64,000 bases of DNA from Malus domestica (GCF_042453785.1 NC_091661.1:30061501-30125500), one strand, 5' to 3'; numbered from the stretch's first letter, positions 36,261 through 48,380 are shown. The notes: generated by a model not told the origin, from the sequence alone. A program made the numbers and translations.

Positions 36261-39200
36261 TGTTGGATAGTGGCCAAATTAGTGGCCAAGTGGACAACAA
36301 GTCAACTCTCCTTTCGGCTATTAAACAAACCAAAAGAATGAAGGACATAATGATGTGGGAACATCATTAGGAGGTTTTCCTTTATGATGTGGCCACATGA
36401 GTGGAAATTATGATGTTTGTTCCTTTTGTTTATATTAAGGCATTTGGTTATGCCTTTGGTTTTGGGGGTTGGGAACGGCAGATTAGAGAGAAGAAGAGGT
36501 GGGTTACTGTTTTCTATCCTCCATTTGTTTGTAATCCCCTTTTGTTAGTAATCCCTCAATCAAAGATGTTGCTGCTACATTTTGTGGCTTTTGGGAGAGA
36601 TGGTATTTGATGTGTGTCTATCTTCTCCAATTGTTCTTTGTGAGAGTGAGAGCTATTGGGTGTATGTGGGATTTGGGTTTGAGAGTTAAAACTCTATTTG
36701 TAATCTCCTTTTGATATTAGTGGAATTTCCTCGCCGTCTCTGAACTGGACGTAGGCTTACGCCGAACTAGTATAAATCCTTGTGTCATTTGGATTATTTG
36801 TCTTGTCATACTTTGCCATATTAGCTTATTGGTTTCATATTTGACGCTTCCGCACAACAAGTGGTATCAGAGCTCTGGGTTTCGACTAGGGGCTTTGTAC
36901 TAGTATGTCTATGAAACCTTCGAATATGTCGGTGAAATATGATATTGAAAAATTCAATGGGAGGAATGATTTTAGCCTGTGGCGGGTTAAGATGCGAGCT
37001 GTGCTAGTTCAACAAGGGTTGCTTAAGGTGCTACAGGGTGTGGAAGCCTTGCCACAAGATTGGTCTGCTGAAGAAAAAGAAGACGCTTTGAATCAAGCAC
37101 ATAGTGCAATTATGTTATCACTATCTGATGAAGTTCTTCGTGAGGTGGATAATGAAACTACTGCAGCTGGTTTGTGGCTTAAGTTGGAGAGTATATATAT
37201 GACCAAATCCCTCACCAATCGTTTGTATTTGAAGCAACATTTGTACACTCTCCATATGATTGAAGGTACACCTATTCAAAACCATCTTGATGAGTTTAAT
37301 AAGGTTATTATGGATTTGAAAAGTATGGATAATAAAATTGATGATGAGGATCAATCTTTGATTTTGTTGTGTTCTTTACCTCCTTCGTATGCGAATTTTG
37401 TTGAAACTTTGTTATATGGGAGAGATTCTATTTGTAAGGAGAATGTAAAAGCCGCTTTGAATTCAAGAGAGTTAAAGAACAAAGTATTTGAAAATTTGAA
37501 TGATTCTCATTCCGAGGCTTTGATAGCAAGAGGCAGAGATATGGAATATGGTTCATGTAGTAATAGAGGAAATTTGGGATCGAAGTTTAAGACCAGAAAC
37601 AACACATGCAACTATTGTCGCAAGGAAGGGCATTGGAAAGTTGATTGCCCAAAACTGAAAGATAATGTTGGTGCTAGTGCGAATGTCATCGATGACGACT
37701 TCGACTTTGTTCTATGATGACAGTTGGCTACACCAGATTTGAAAAAAAAAAAAAAAAAAGGAATCTGGTGTTGTGGGTACTCTTGAATCTCTTCGCTGCA
37801 TATGGAGATTTAAGAGTTTGTAAGGATTCTTTTGTTATGATGTGTTTGTGTTTTGTCAGTTGCCTCTTCATTGTTTTTTGTTTGTTTTGGATATTGGTAT
37901 GGTTTTTCCTTTTGGTAGAATTGTATTCAGTGAGAACCAATTTGTTGAGTTCTGCAAGGATTTGATAGTGAGACACCTAATGCGGAACATTTGTGTGGAA
38001 CCCTCTTGTAGAAGGCAAGTTATATGCTTTCTAACTTTGGTCTATGGACATTTGGTTGGATTTGTTTGCCACTGCTATTTGGTTTGTTGGTCTCTAGCAT
38101 CTGAAATATGCTTTGTTGAAGACTCCAGTTGAGCTATGGTTTTGGATCTCCTACTGATTATTTGAATTTGAAATATTTGGTTATCCTATTGGTGCTCATG
38201 TGATGATGGTAAACTTGAGTGAAGGGCATAATATTGATATTCATAGGATCTGAATTTGGGTGAAAGGTTTTGTATGTGGTATGTTAAACCTTGTTGCCAA
38301 ATTTTGTAATCAATTTTGACTTGGAGAATGTGCCATGCTATGTGAATGAGTCTATTGGTGCAGTTTAAGACCATGGTGTTTGTGAGCAGGTGGAGTTCGT
38401 TGTGTGTCCAACTTTGGTATGGTGTGCTTGATCTTTTGTTGGTGATATTGAAGAATTTCAGTTCTTCGTTTGAATCACCTTTGTTTTGATCAAGGCACTT
38501 ATGGTTTGCAAATTTGGAGAAGACGGTAGAGAAATGGTCTACTTTTGTTGGCTTTGGTACAATTTGAGTCGAGGTGGAGATCATTATGAGTACCGAGAGT
38601 TTGGGGAATTTGATTTAGTTCCCATTGTCTTTAGTTTGTACTTTGGGTGCTTATGGTGATTGTTGATTCGATTCTCTATGATGTTTTCGGAATTTGGCCA
38701 AAGTGGAAATTGTTGGATAGTGGCCAAATTAGTGGCCAAGTGGACAACAAGCCAACTCTCCTTTCGGCTATTAAACAAACCAAAAGAATGAAGGACATAA
38801 TGATATGGGAACATCATTAGAAGGTTTTCCTTTATGATGTGGCCACATGAGTGGAAATTATGATGTTTGTTCCTTTTGTTTATATTAAGGCATTTGGTTA
38901 TGCCTTTGGTTTTGGGGGTTGGGAATGGCAGATTAGAGAGAAGAAGAGGTGGGGACTGTTTTCTATCCTCCATTTGTTTGTAATCCCCTTTTGTTAGTAA
39001 TCCCTCAATCAAAGATGTTGCTGTTACATTTTGTGGCTTTTGGGAGAGATGGTATTTGATGTGTGTCTATCTTCTCCAATTGTTCTTTGTGAGAGTGAGA
39101 GCTATTGGGTGTATGTGAGATTTGGGTTTGAGAGCTAAAACTCTATTTGTAATCTCCTTTTGATATTAGTGGAATTTCCTTGCCGTCTCTGAACTGGATG

Positions 39201-39308
39201 TAGGCTTACGCGGAACCAGTATAAATCCTTGTGTCATTTGGATTATTTGTCTTATCATATTTTGCCATATTAGCTTTTTGGTTTCATATTTGACGCTTCC
39301 GCACAACA
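36261..39308 (+). mobile_element. Ty1/copia-type LTR element, gag-only (probably non-autonomous), in intron 2 of pseudogene B
   Basis: Two directly repeated LTRs of about 599 bp (36261-36859 and 38711-39308) both start TGTTGGATAG and end GCACAACA. A primer-binding site TGGTATCAGAGC follows the left LTR. One frame (36905-37717, 270 residues) is a copia-type gag with the zinc knuckle CNYCRKEGHWKVDC. No integrase, reverse transcriptase or protease sequence is seen in the remaining 1 kb, so it would depend on another element for movement. The LTRs differ at about 16 positions (2.7%), or roughly 1 million years at 1.3e-8 substitutions per site per year. The flanking 5-mers TATAA and AATAA are an imperfect candidate target duplication. 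The gag frame looks whole. Confidence 0.92.
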
Positions 39309-39364
39309 AATAAGTCGTCTGCAAGGGATTCTATCCGCACATTAGTAGAAATTGTCACTATTCT

Positions 39365-39856
39365 AAAAATCCCTGCCTAGGCCTCGCCTAAGCGCTAGAC
39401 TGCTGGTCATCATCCCAATGAATGCCTAGGCGTTTGGAAATTAAGAAAGGGCGCCCAAACCTACTGAGGCACCTGCCTAAACTGCCTGGGCACCCGCCTA
39501 GCCCACCCAAACCACTAGGCACCAGCCTAGGTTGCAACTCATTTAGACCAAAAATAGATAGCTTTCATTTTACATTTTATTTTTTTCTAATAAACTGTAA
39601 GAGACTTATTGTATACTTAAATGAACACACGTTATATGCTTGTTCCCCATGTTTTTTCATTATGTTCCAATACTTCATAATAAATATGTCATTTTATTTT
39701 GTAGTTGATGATGAAATTATATACATTTTAAGTATAAACAGACACTTATTTACACGAAATAAAATAGATTTACTTAAATCCACTTAGTCCGCCTAGTCCG
39801 CCTAGTCCGTCTAGGCGCCCGCCGCCCGCCGTCCTACTAGCATCTTTTGGAATCTT
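39365..39856. repeat. CGCCTAGG-rich dispersed repeat, copy 2
   Basis: The segment opens CCCTGCCTAGGCCTCGCCTA and closes with GTCCGCCTAGTCCGTCTAGG, then CTAGCATCTTTTGG. Its interior AT-rich part aligns with copy 1 at 31220-31695 (TTTCATTTTACATTTTATTT; CATTTTATTTTGTAGTT). It lies between the right LTR of the copia-type element and exon 2 of pseudogene B. Confidence 0.65.
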
Positions 39857-40487
39857 AAAAATTGTAATAACTTACCATATAGAAAAGGAACCAACATCAA
39901 TGACTGCATTTGGAAGCAGACCGGCGAGAAGGCTTATACTCATCGAATAACACAAACCTAGGCAAACCATCATACAAGAAGCAAGTGACAGCTTAGCAAA
40001 ATCCCAAATATCACGAAACGCCAACAATGAAAATCCATTCCACTCCTCTTTGCAGCAGACCATAACATAACCAACTTGACCAATTGCAACTCCCCAGTTT
40101 GTGATGTCACAAGTTACAGCTGCACCAGTTGTTCCCCAGCCAAAGACATTGATGAAGAGATAAAGTAGCCAGGTTTGTATGACCAGAGCCACGAATGCGA
40201 TCAGCGTGACATGAGAACCTTGCTCTGAGCCTGGAGGAACCTCTGAGTGGGCAAATTGATAGCATAGGAAAACATTTGAGGGATTGTCTTTAGGCTGTAT
40301 ACTCCAGCAAGATTCGCCATGCCATGTTCTTGGCCTGAAAACTTTAGGATCGGAGCGGCAAAAAAAAAAAAAAAAAAAAAACTGGCAAAAGGATATGCAG
40401 ATGATGAATAACATAATCCATGAGCGCTGCATATAGATTCCTAGCTTCCCTGCTTGGCCTGCTCCATATGCTTGCCTACTTGACTCG

Positions 40488-40580
40488 GATACGTATCGGT
40501 TGCGTATCCGTAGGTATCTCCCCACGTATCCGTATCCCAGCGTGTCAGATATGGGATACGTTGGTCTTCCCCCGTGTCCA
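40488..40580. repeat. CGTATCC-rich insert replacing the start of exon 2 in pseudogene B
   Basis: The segment repeats CGTATC/GATACG motifs (GATACGTATCGG, GCGTATCCG, CACGTATCCGTATCCC, GGGATACG) and sits exactly where the family's conserved [12 protein letters not shown] codons should be. Its origin is not known. It may be part of a larger repeat whose edges I cannot place. Confidence 0.5.
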
Positions 40581-41510
40581 TGCATCATAGACAGCAACAA
40601 CGTAAATAAGCAGCAATAAAACCGGTTACAAAATTATAATTGAAAATATAACCAGACCGACACCAAACTGACCGTAAAAGGTTAATTGTGTGTACTGTGC
40701 TTACCAGGAAACCAAAAGGGATGATGAAAATGACACTGAGGGAGAGAGAGACAGCAGAGAGCTCGACATCTCCGAGATGACCGACAAAGACGGTGGTTAT
40801 GTGGACTGAATCAGGTATTGAAAAAGAGAAGTGTAGGCCACCGGAGCTGCAATTCTCCAGAGCTTCACAGCCTCTTTCCTAGAGACCTCCATAGCCTCCC
40901 CAAAGCTCCTCACTGGAGCATAATCAGCAGCTGCTGCCGCCTCTGCATTGATTTTCAGCAATGGTGTTTCCATTGAGAGATTCAAAAGGGTTACTACTGC
41001 TGATGCTTAGCTCCAACAAGTTATAGTTGGAGTTGTGGGGTTATTCTCTCACGTGATTTTTGTTTTAATATCTATGATTTTATTTAACTAATTTTTTTGT
41101 TTTTACAAACAATATTCTACATTAAACTAATTTAAGTTGTATAAAACGGTTTGCACTGAGTATAAGAGAACACATCCATCCAAACCAACATGACTACGCC
41201 CACTTCCACAAAGCCTAAGCAACAAAGATAAAGCAAAATCAGATGGGGAGACGGCCAATCAAGTCACAAAAGCAATTTACATAAAATAACTTTACCGCCG
41301 AGAGCATCAAGCTACTGCATAAACCACCTGTCTATTTTTGGCTCCGAGTGTTTGAAGCGTAGTGTTAGTACAAAAATTTCACAACGTGTGGTCTGAATTT
41401 GAAAGAGTAGTGAAATCGATACCTAAATATTTCAGCAGGTCCTACAAGCATAACTGTCTATATACTGTGCCTTCCTCTAGATCCTAAAATATCTAATTTT
41501 CAATGAAAAA

Positions 41511-41930
41511 GAAAATTGTAGAAATGGTCGCTCAACTTTAACTCAACCAGTGGAATAAACCCTTAACTAAAAATCTATAACCATTGATTCCTTAACTCGT
41601 CACAACATAATTTCGTCAAAATTAGAAGGATTAAAGTTAAAGGATCATTGCTCCAATTGTGTTAAAGTTGAGGGACAATTTCTCTGATTGGGTTAAAGTC
41701 GATGGACCATTACTATAGTTTTTCTCATTTGGTTTTCCATATTTGCCTCTTGAGTCAACCTCACATGGGTGACAAGTAACTCATTTTGAAGGAAGTTCTA
41801 ATGGAGTTGACGGAAATGATCATAGGTGCATATTTTGATGAGTTACGGGATCAATGGTCCCTGATTTTTAGTTGAGGGACTATTACTCTAATTGAATTAA
41901 AATTGAGGGACCATTACTACAATTTTCTCT
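41511..41930. mobile_element. Diverged Mutator-like MITE between genes B and C
   Basis: The inverted ends are GAAAATTGTAGAAATGGTC at the left and GAGAAAATTGTAGTAATGGT as the complement of the right. Internal 'CTCAACTTTAA' and 'TTGAGGGACC' repeats match the element in gene A intron 1 (24529-24995). No clean target duplication is seen, so it is older or rearranged. Confidence 0.65.
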
Positions 41931-42010
41931 TATTAATATAATCCAGTGGGGATATTTATTGACCACAAAAAAAAAACAATCCCTCGGGGTATTTGTCTTT
42001 GTAATGAAGA

Positions 42011-44462
42011 TCATATACGTTTAGCTCCACTCTCGGTTTTGATGTCTTGCCCACCCCACTTATGGACGCGATTTTTTGCTTGCTCCACCTGCAATTTAAT
42101 TACGATTCCAATCAATAAGGAACTTCAGGATATACAATGCAATGCAGAAACCAAAGTTGAAGAGATTTGAAATAAAGAATTGATTAATTACCTCTTTGTT
42201 CCAATTAGTTTTGTAAAATATAATTAGCAGAAGTATGGTTTGGAGAGCAGTTCCACATATCATGCCTCCCCATAGTCCCTACAATATTAATCAAATAACT
42301 CATCAAGTACTCGTTGTGGGAGTTGCCAAATTATCTTAGACATCATTGAAAGAAGAAAAATAATATTTATTTACCATGACTCCCCATTTTGCAACATGGC
42401 AAAGAAGGTATCCAAGAGGAATTCCAAAAATGTAGTAACAACCCAAGTTTAGATAGGCAACCATTGTCTGCCATCCACCTCCAATTGCAACACCTTCAAG
42501 AACAAGCAAGTCAACAAATGCATCAAAATATGCTTGCATGCGCACATGCAACACATATATCATAGATTTTATGTGCATGATGATCCATTTTGGTTATTAT
42601 ATAGTATATATAACATGCATAACGAGATACCTGATATTACTAGTTGGACACTGTTGAGCACCATAGTTATACCGAGAAGGTATGCCAACTTAGCAACCGC
42701 TTGTTGCAACTCCTGGTCACTTGTGAAAAGCATAGCGAAATCATCTCTAGTCATTAAGACAATAATCATGAAAAGAATTCCGATCAATAGTGATTGAAAT
42801 ACTGTCACATAGATAGAGTATTTTGTTGCTCTGGGACGTCCTGACCCAAGTTCATTAGAGACACGAACACTGCAGAAGAAGATAAAGTTATTATAGACAC
42901 TGTAAATAATCAATGACAAGTGCAAGATAAATATCATAAAACTAATAGTCTAATGCATTACGTGCCTTATTGAAATATTTATTCCAACGAACAACATTGC
43001 TTCCCACCCATTGATGTTCATGCTGTGGAGACCCAAAAAAGAAAGAATGCTATTAGAAATCAAAAGCTATCATATACCATAAAAAGAGAACTTACCTGCA
43101 CTAGATACGTGCATTGTCATGTGTTTTAACTTTCACACATAGCAATATGCATTATTACCCTGTGCAGTTAAGTAACATCTATTTATGAAAAGAGTATAGG
43201 TAGTTAACTAAAAAATTTAAAATATTAATTACCAAATAGAAAGAGAACCAATGGCTATAACTGCATTAGAAAGACTGCCGGTGAGAATTAGTATACTCAT
43301 CATGTACCAAATCTCAAGGCAGAGCATGACTGCGGAGGCAAGAGAAAGTCTTACAAATTCCCAAATGTCCTTGAAAGCGAGCCATGAAAATCCAGTCCAA
43401 CCCTCTTTGCACCAACCCATAATATACACAACTTGAGCAATTGCCATCCCCCATCTTGTAATGTTAAATGACACAGCTGCGCCCAATGTGCCCCAATCAA
43501 ACTCATACATGAAAAGCCCTAGCATTCCAATGTGTATAACCAGACCTAAAAATGCAATCCATGCCAGCACCTTTACTTTTCTCTGAGCTTGGAGGAACTT
43601 CTGAGCTGGGAAATATATGGCAAGTGAGAATATTTGAGGGATTATTTGGAGTGTGAATTTTCCGGCTAGGTTCGCTATGTCATCTTCTTGGCCTAGCCAC
43701 TTTAAAATCGGCACGGCGAAGATGTAAACCGGCAAAAGGAAGAGGGTGGTTACAAATAGAATTATCCATGATCGTTGCAGGTAGATCCCAAGCATATGAA
43801 CCTGTCCAGCGCCAAACGCCTGTCCACACAATGTCTCCAGGGCACTCCCCATCCCAAGCTAAAATTTCATTTCAGACAAATAAGTTTTTTGTATTCGGTA
43901 CATTGATAATTTGACAATATCACATACATGGTATAGTACTATTTTCAATAAAATCACATGTATACGATATAGTACTATTTTCATTGTTAGATTTTAGTCA
44001 TTGGGAAGTTTCAAATGCGTCAACGTTTTTTGTACCATGTGTTTCAACAAAAGCTACCTAATTATTACGATAAGTTCTAACAAACAGTCTAACAATATAA
44101 TATGTCAAATATCGCGTGTTTGAGAGAAGGGGAATTACAAAGGGAAGGAGATTAAGTACCATCAATCCATCAGTGAATGTGGAAATGACAGCCAGAGAAA
44201 TCGAGATGGCGGAGAGCTGGATAGTTCCGAGATGACCGGCAAAGAGCAGGATGACTGCGTTAGTCCCATACATACAGATGATAGTGATCACTGACGAAAC
44301 GCCTATTTGCCACAGCTTTACCGTCTCTATCCAAAACATACGCTGGAACGCATCAAAGCTCCTCACCGGTGCGTAGTCTTCGTTCCCGCCTTCATAAAGA
44401 GGAGGTCTATTGCTCAACTCATCGGCGCCGGCAGCAGCTGTGTGAAGCAGCGGCTCCTCCAT
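42011..44462 (-). CDS. MATE transporter (DETOXIFICATION family), gene C, 502 aa
   Basis: Seven exons: 44462-44160, 43858-43233, 43022-42966, 42869-42631, 42493-42375, 42278-42192 and 42088-42011. The sum is 1509 nt with all frames continuous. The product starts [20 protein letters not shown] and ends KTESGAKRI. It keeps the family signatures: [49 protein letters not shown], '[11 protein letters not shown]', [28 protein letters not shown] and [19 protein letters not shown]. The donor of intron 3 is GC (AAG|GCACGT) rather than GT. It keeps exon 3 at the family's 57 nt, so a GC-AG intron is the best reading. TATTTATA on the minus strand at 44576-44583 is a possible TATA box. The role is inferred as for gene A. 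Confidence 0.92.
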
Positions 44463-44734
44463 TTGTTAATTAGGTTTGAGATTTGAGTTTGAGAGATTTG
44501 GTACCTTAGTTTGTAAATGTGTTCTGTAAATAACATATTTGGTCAGAATAAATCTTTCATCGACAGAATGTAAAATATAAATAGCTTTCCTTGTACAACA
44601 AGAAGACTAGAAATGCAACAAAGGAAAGTAACAAATACAAATCAATCATATAACTCCTTCCTATCTAATTACATTGACTTTCTAACAATTTCTAGTTACC
44701 AATGCTTTTCTTTATCGTTCCGCTCTTCAGGGTG

Positions 44735-45160
44735 TTAAAAAGTCACACACACACAGGGATTACTCACTTTCTATAGCAGCCCAGAAATGTCTCACTTTCT
44801 ATAGCAGCCCAGAAATGTTACAGAAAGTGTTGCAAAGCATTTTCTCTAATGCTATACTAGGCCATGCTATAGAAAGAATAAAACTCTCTATAGCATTTTT
44901 CAATTGTTATAGAAAAATGCTATGAAATGTTTTTTTATAGTATTTATTAAATGCTATAAAATAACATCTGTAGCATTTTAAAAATGTTATAATCCCACTT
45001 GATAATATTTAAAAAAATGCTATGACAAAATTTACTATGGCAATTCCAAAATGCTATCAAAAGTTTACAATAGCATTTTTCAAATGTTGTCATAGCTTTT
45101 ATTGCATTCTTGTACTATCCATAGCATTTGGCAGTGTTTAGGAAACATCTATAGGGAGTT
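44735..45160. repeat. CTATAGCATTT repeat cluster upstream of gene C, possible CACTA subterminal region
   Basis: About ten short motifs of the kind CTATAGCATTT or AAATGCTATAGA occur in both orientations, with one 37-bp direct duplication (CTCACTTTCTATAGCAGCCC at about 44764 and 44791). Arrays of short inverted and direct motifs are typical of the subterminal regions of CACTA transposons. I do not see convincing terminal repeats, so the family is a guess. Confidence 0.45.
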
Positions 45161-45870
45161 ATGGAATCATTGTACAATCACATATCATTTCAGAAACACT
45201 TACTAAATCAAGGAATCTTTTTTTATTCCTAATTACCAAAGTAATAACACTATTCAATTATTTACAATTATATGATATCTCAATTTTTTACAAAGAGAAT
45301 TGAACTAAACAAATACAACCATATTCTAAATTTTTCATCTCTGCTTTTTAACCATTGCAGCAGCTTCACTTTCATTTCTCACTCACTGTAATAGTAGAGA
45401 TCAAAGTCACTTAATGATGAAAATCCCTCAAAATAGACTACACATATAATCAGCATAAACAGACATATCTTCACTAAGCAGAAACTGAACAAAAAAGAAG
45501 AAACAACTAGAGCAAAATTCCCAAATATGACCAAATCCGATTGCAAGCAGCAACATTTGATACAATCTAATAATGTCAATAAAGAGTCATTATTCCTAGC
45601 AACATTTGATAGAAACCTGATCATTATAACTTATAACCAAAGTTTGTATATAGATATGCGAACATATATGTGGAATTAGAACAAGCAAGTTCTGGTGATT
45701 ACATACCTCTAAAACTATCGTGAACGTAGCCCAATTATGGGTGAGCCACTATATATCTTCAAGCTTATATTATAATCCTCTGCACTTCATATCGTTCATC
45801 CCATTGTATCTTCTATGCATCCTCTAAGTTAACCCTATCAATTTTTAGCGTTAACACGGTGCAATGTACA
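45161..45870. other. Intergenic spacer
   Basis: AT-rich DNA with no recognisable gene, RNA or bordered repeat. A minus-strand 81-residue frame (45379-45624) has no features I recognise. Confidence 0.4.
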
Positions 45871-45879
45871 ATACTTTTA

Positions 45880-47143
45880 GGGTAAAAGACTGTTTACCAC
45901 CCTCATATTTCGTGGTTTTCAACATTTAGTACATCAAATTTTTTTTCGTCCCAGAGTCATACCTAAAGTGTAAATTTTGGGACAGTCTCATACATCTGTT
46001 AGTCAAACTGTTAGTTCTCCCGTTAAGTGATGACGTGGCGCCCTTATTGGACGCCACGTGTCATTAAAAAAATAAAAAATGTATTTAAATAAAAATAATA
46101 TTAAAAAATATTTAAATAATAAAATAATAATAAAAAAAAAATTTCCTTCTTCTCTTCTTCTTCTTCTTCTTCTGGATTCGGTTCTCTCTTTTCTTTTTTT
46201 TCTTCTTCCTCCTCCTTCTTCTTCCTTCTTCTTCCTTCTCCTTCCTCCTCCTTCTTCTTCTTCCTTCTCCTTCCTCCTCATTCTTCTTCTCCTTCTTCTT
46301 CCTTCTTAAGAAGGAAGGAGGAGAAGGAAAAAAACAGAAAAAAAAAAAAAAAAAACCGAACCCAGAAAAGAAGAGGAAGAAGAAGGAGAAGAAGAAGGAG
46401 GAGGAAGGAGAAGGAAGAAGAATGAGGAGGAAGGAGAAGGAAGAAGAAGAAGGAGATGAAGAAGGAGGAGGAAGGAGAAGGAAGAAGAAGGAGGAGGAAG
46501 AAGGAAAAAAAAAAAAAAAAAAGAAGAGAAACCGAACCCAGAAGAAGAAGAAGGAGGAGGAAAGAGAAGGAAGAAGAAGGAGAAAGAGGAGGAAGAAGAA
46601 GAAGAAGAAAAAAAAAAAAAAAGAAGAGAGAAACCGAACCCAGAAGAAGAAGAAGAAGGAGAAGAAGAAGGAGGAGGAAGGAGAAGGAAGAAGAAGGAGG
46701 AGGAGGAGGAAGAAGGAAAAAAAAAAAAAAAAACCGAACCCAGAAAAAGAAGAAGAAGAAGAAGAAGAGGAGGAGGAAGAAGGAAAAAAAAAAGAAACCG
46801 AACCCAGAAGAAGAAGAAGAAGAAGAAGAAGAAGAAGAAAAAAAAAAAAAAAAAAAAAAAAAAGAAGAAGAGAAGAAAAAAAAAATTATTTTATTATTAT
46901 TTTAATATTTTAATATTTTTTAATATTATTTTTATTTAAATTATTTTTTTATTTTTTTAATGACACGTGGCTTCCAATCAGAGCGCCACGTCATCACTTA
47001 ACGGGAGAACTAACAGTTTGACTAACAGATGTATGAGACTGTCCCAAAATTTACACTTTAGGTATGACTCTGGGACGAAAAAAACTTAATGTACTAAATG
47101 TTGAAAACCACGAAACATGAGGGTGGTAAACAGTCTTTTACCC
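45880..47143. mobile_element. Mutator-like MITE with expanded GAA minisatellite core
   Basis: The 1264-bp element is flanked by the 9-bp duplication ATACTTTTA (45871-45879 and 47144-47152). The inverted ends begin GGGTAAAAGACTGTTTACCA and run for about 200 bp, matching well. The core is a TTC-rich tract (46140-46308) facing a GAA-rich tract (46309-46880), joined at the palindrome CTTCTTAAGAAG. The purine side contains five copies of CCGAACCCAG at roughly 60-180-bp spacing, forming a minisatellite. The Lys/Glu-rich frames (46422-46913) are repeat products and not a protein. Confidence 0.92.
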
Positions 47144-47162
47144 ATACTTTTACGTAATATAA

Positions 47163-47330
47163 TTTTTTTTTTTTTGAACAAACGATAGTATCTACTTTAA
47201 GTGGTGGGGGATTGGGTTAAGCCTCACAATGAACTTGTAATAATGTGATTCAAATTCATCTTTGGCGAGAATCGAACCTAATACCTATCACTTTCAAGTG
47301 AAGAGGAATACTACTAGACCGTAATGTAAA
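47163..47330 (-). mobile_element. tRNA-derived SINE
   Basis: On the minus strand a tRNA-like head (ACGGTCTAGTAGTATTCC as an A-box region; B box GGTTCGATTCTCGCC, plus-strand coordinates 47264-47278) is followed by about 100 bp and an A tail (plus-strand T run at 47163-47175). A related plus-strand copy lies at 61.53-61.67 kb. It sits directly beside the Mutator-like element. Confidence 0.75.
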
Positions 47331-48380
47331 CTAAATAGAACTGCACACTTAGTTTATCACATGCTTAAAGGATTGAAGTCATAAGAGATTGGGACAGACT
47401 AAACTTGTAAAGCTATCAGGGAATGTATTTGATCGAATATAAAGCTGGAAGTAATCCTAGTATGAATAGGTTTAACTATTCTGATATGATAACTTTGGTT
47501 TGTGGTGATAAGGATATTTGTTTATACAATTTGATTAGGATTACATGATGGGAAGTAACCTAATCAATACCACCATTAAGGATATATAATAGAGGTCCCT
47601 GCATTCACACTGATTACGCAAAATAGAGAGAACAAGCCCCATTGTTTGTTAATTGCATACAGTAGTGTTGAGTGTAGAAGAGCTCTAGTTTTTCTACTGC
47701 AATGATTTCACAAGGTTAGTGGTTAATTATATTTGTGATTTGCTTATTTCCACTATTAACTATATTACACGTAGTGCTAGATGGCTTATGTAATATAATA
47801 TTAGAGGAAAAGAAAAATCTGAGAATAAAATGAAAGCAATTGAAGTTGACTATTTAGATTCAGAGGGAAGGAGTAGGTGAGGTTTAGATTTTGAAACCCT
47901 TTCAATTAAACTAAAAAAAATAGAGGGTATAGCAACAAAGTGGTGACTTAGGAAAGGAAATATCTTGAGGTGGTTGACCTAAATAACGGTAGAGGAATCG
48001 TTTAAGATCCTGGTGCTGGTGGTTGATCAATTGAACAAGTCTAACTTAACGGTCCTAATGAGGATGAAAAGTAATTACGCGGTTAAAGGACGATGTATTA
48101 TAAGTGAAAAGCTGTAGGGTTTATAGGTGATGAGCCTTAATATTTAGTGAATAATTCCTGAACTGTCATTAACATTTCAAAAAAGTCGTTAAGAATTGCA
48201 AAAGGGAAGTGCATGATAAGTTAACTGTATTGAGGTGACAATACCGTTTTTATTATTTATGGTTCGTGCCAATTATTAGTTATAAAGAACTTTGTCGGTG
48301 CTTGATTGTCACTGGCAATGGAGTGTTGTTATTCACTTACACGTTAGATTTATTAATGTGACTTCTATTTGTACCATACT
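47331..48380. other. Unassigned spacer, possibly with old LTR-like remnants
   Basis: No gene is seen. TATATAATAGAGGTCCCTGC (about 47583) followed by a start-like 'attcacac' and 'ACAAGGTTAG' resembles an old promoter or LTR, but no partner repeat or primer site is visible. The remainder is low-complexity DNA. Confidence 0.35.

Larger units (their letters stand above)
35142..40973 (-). pseudogene. MATE transporter pseudogene, gene B
   Basis: All seven exon positions of the family are traceable: 40973-40705, about 40480-39876, 36192-36124, 36020-about 35782, 35659-35544, 35452-35366 and 35222-35142. It starts METPLLKINAEAAAAADYAP. Damage: exon 1 is 269 nt, so the frame breaks after YLIQST and stops. 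The start of exon 2 (the [12 protein letters not shown] segment) is replaced by a CGTATCC-rich insert. A run of about 21 T (minus strand, 40361-40381) breaks exon 2 in the PVFIFAAP region. Exon 3 has 12 extra nt that repeat a Leu-rich stretch (MLLLMLLLGINAAI). One extra base shifts the end of exon 4. Exon 5 is 116 rather than 119 nt. Intron 2 holds a copia-type element and a CGCCTAGG repeat. Splice sites are largely preserved, so decay is moderately recent. Confidence 0.9.

Noticed and set aside
37714-38132. Frames to the right of gag in the copia-type element considered as pol
   Set aside because: They show no protease, integrase or reverse transcriptase motifs.
43251-43436. Plus-strand frames antisense to exon 2 in the MATE genes (also 23250, 50525, 58347)
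   Set aside because: They recur only because the MATE exons are homologous; they are shadows.
46422-46913. Lys/Glu-rich frames of 149-163 residues
   Set aside because: They come from GAA/GGA repeats in the core of a Mutator-like element; composition alone explains them.
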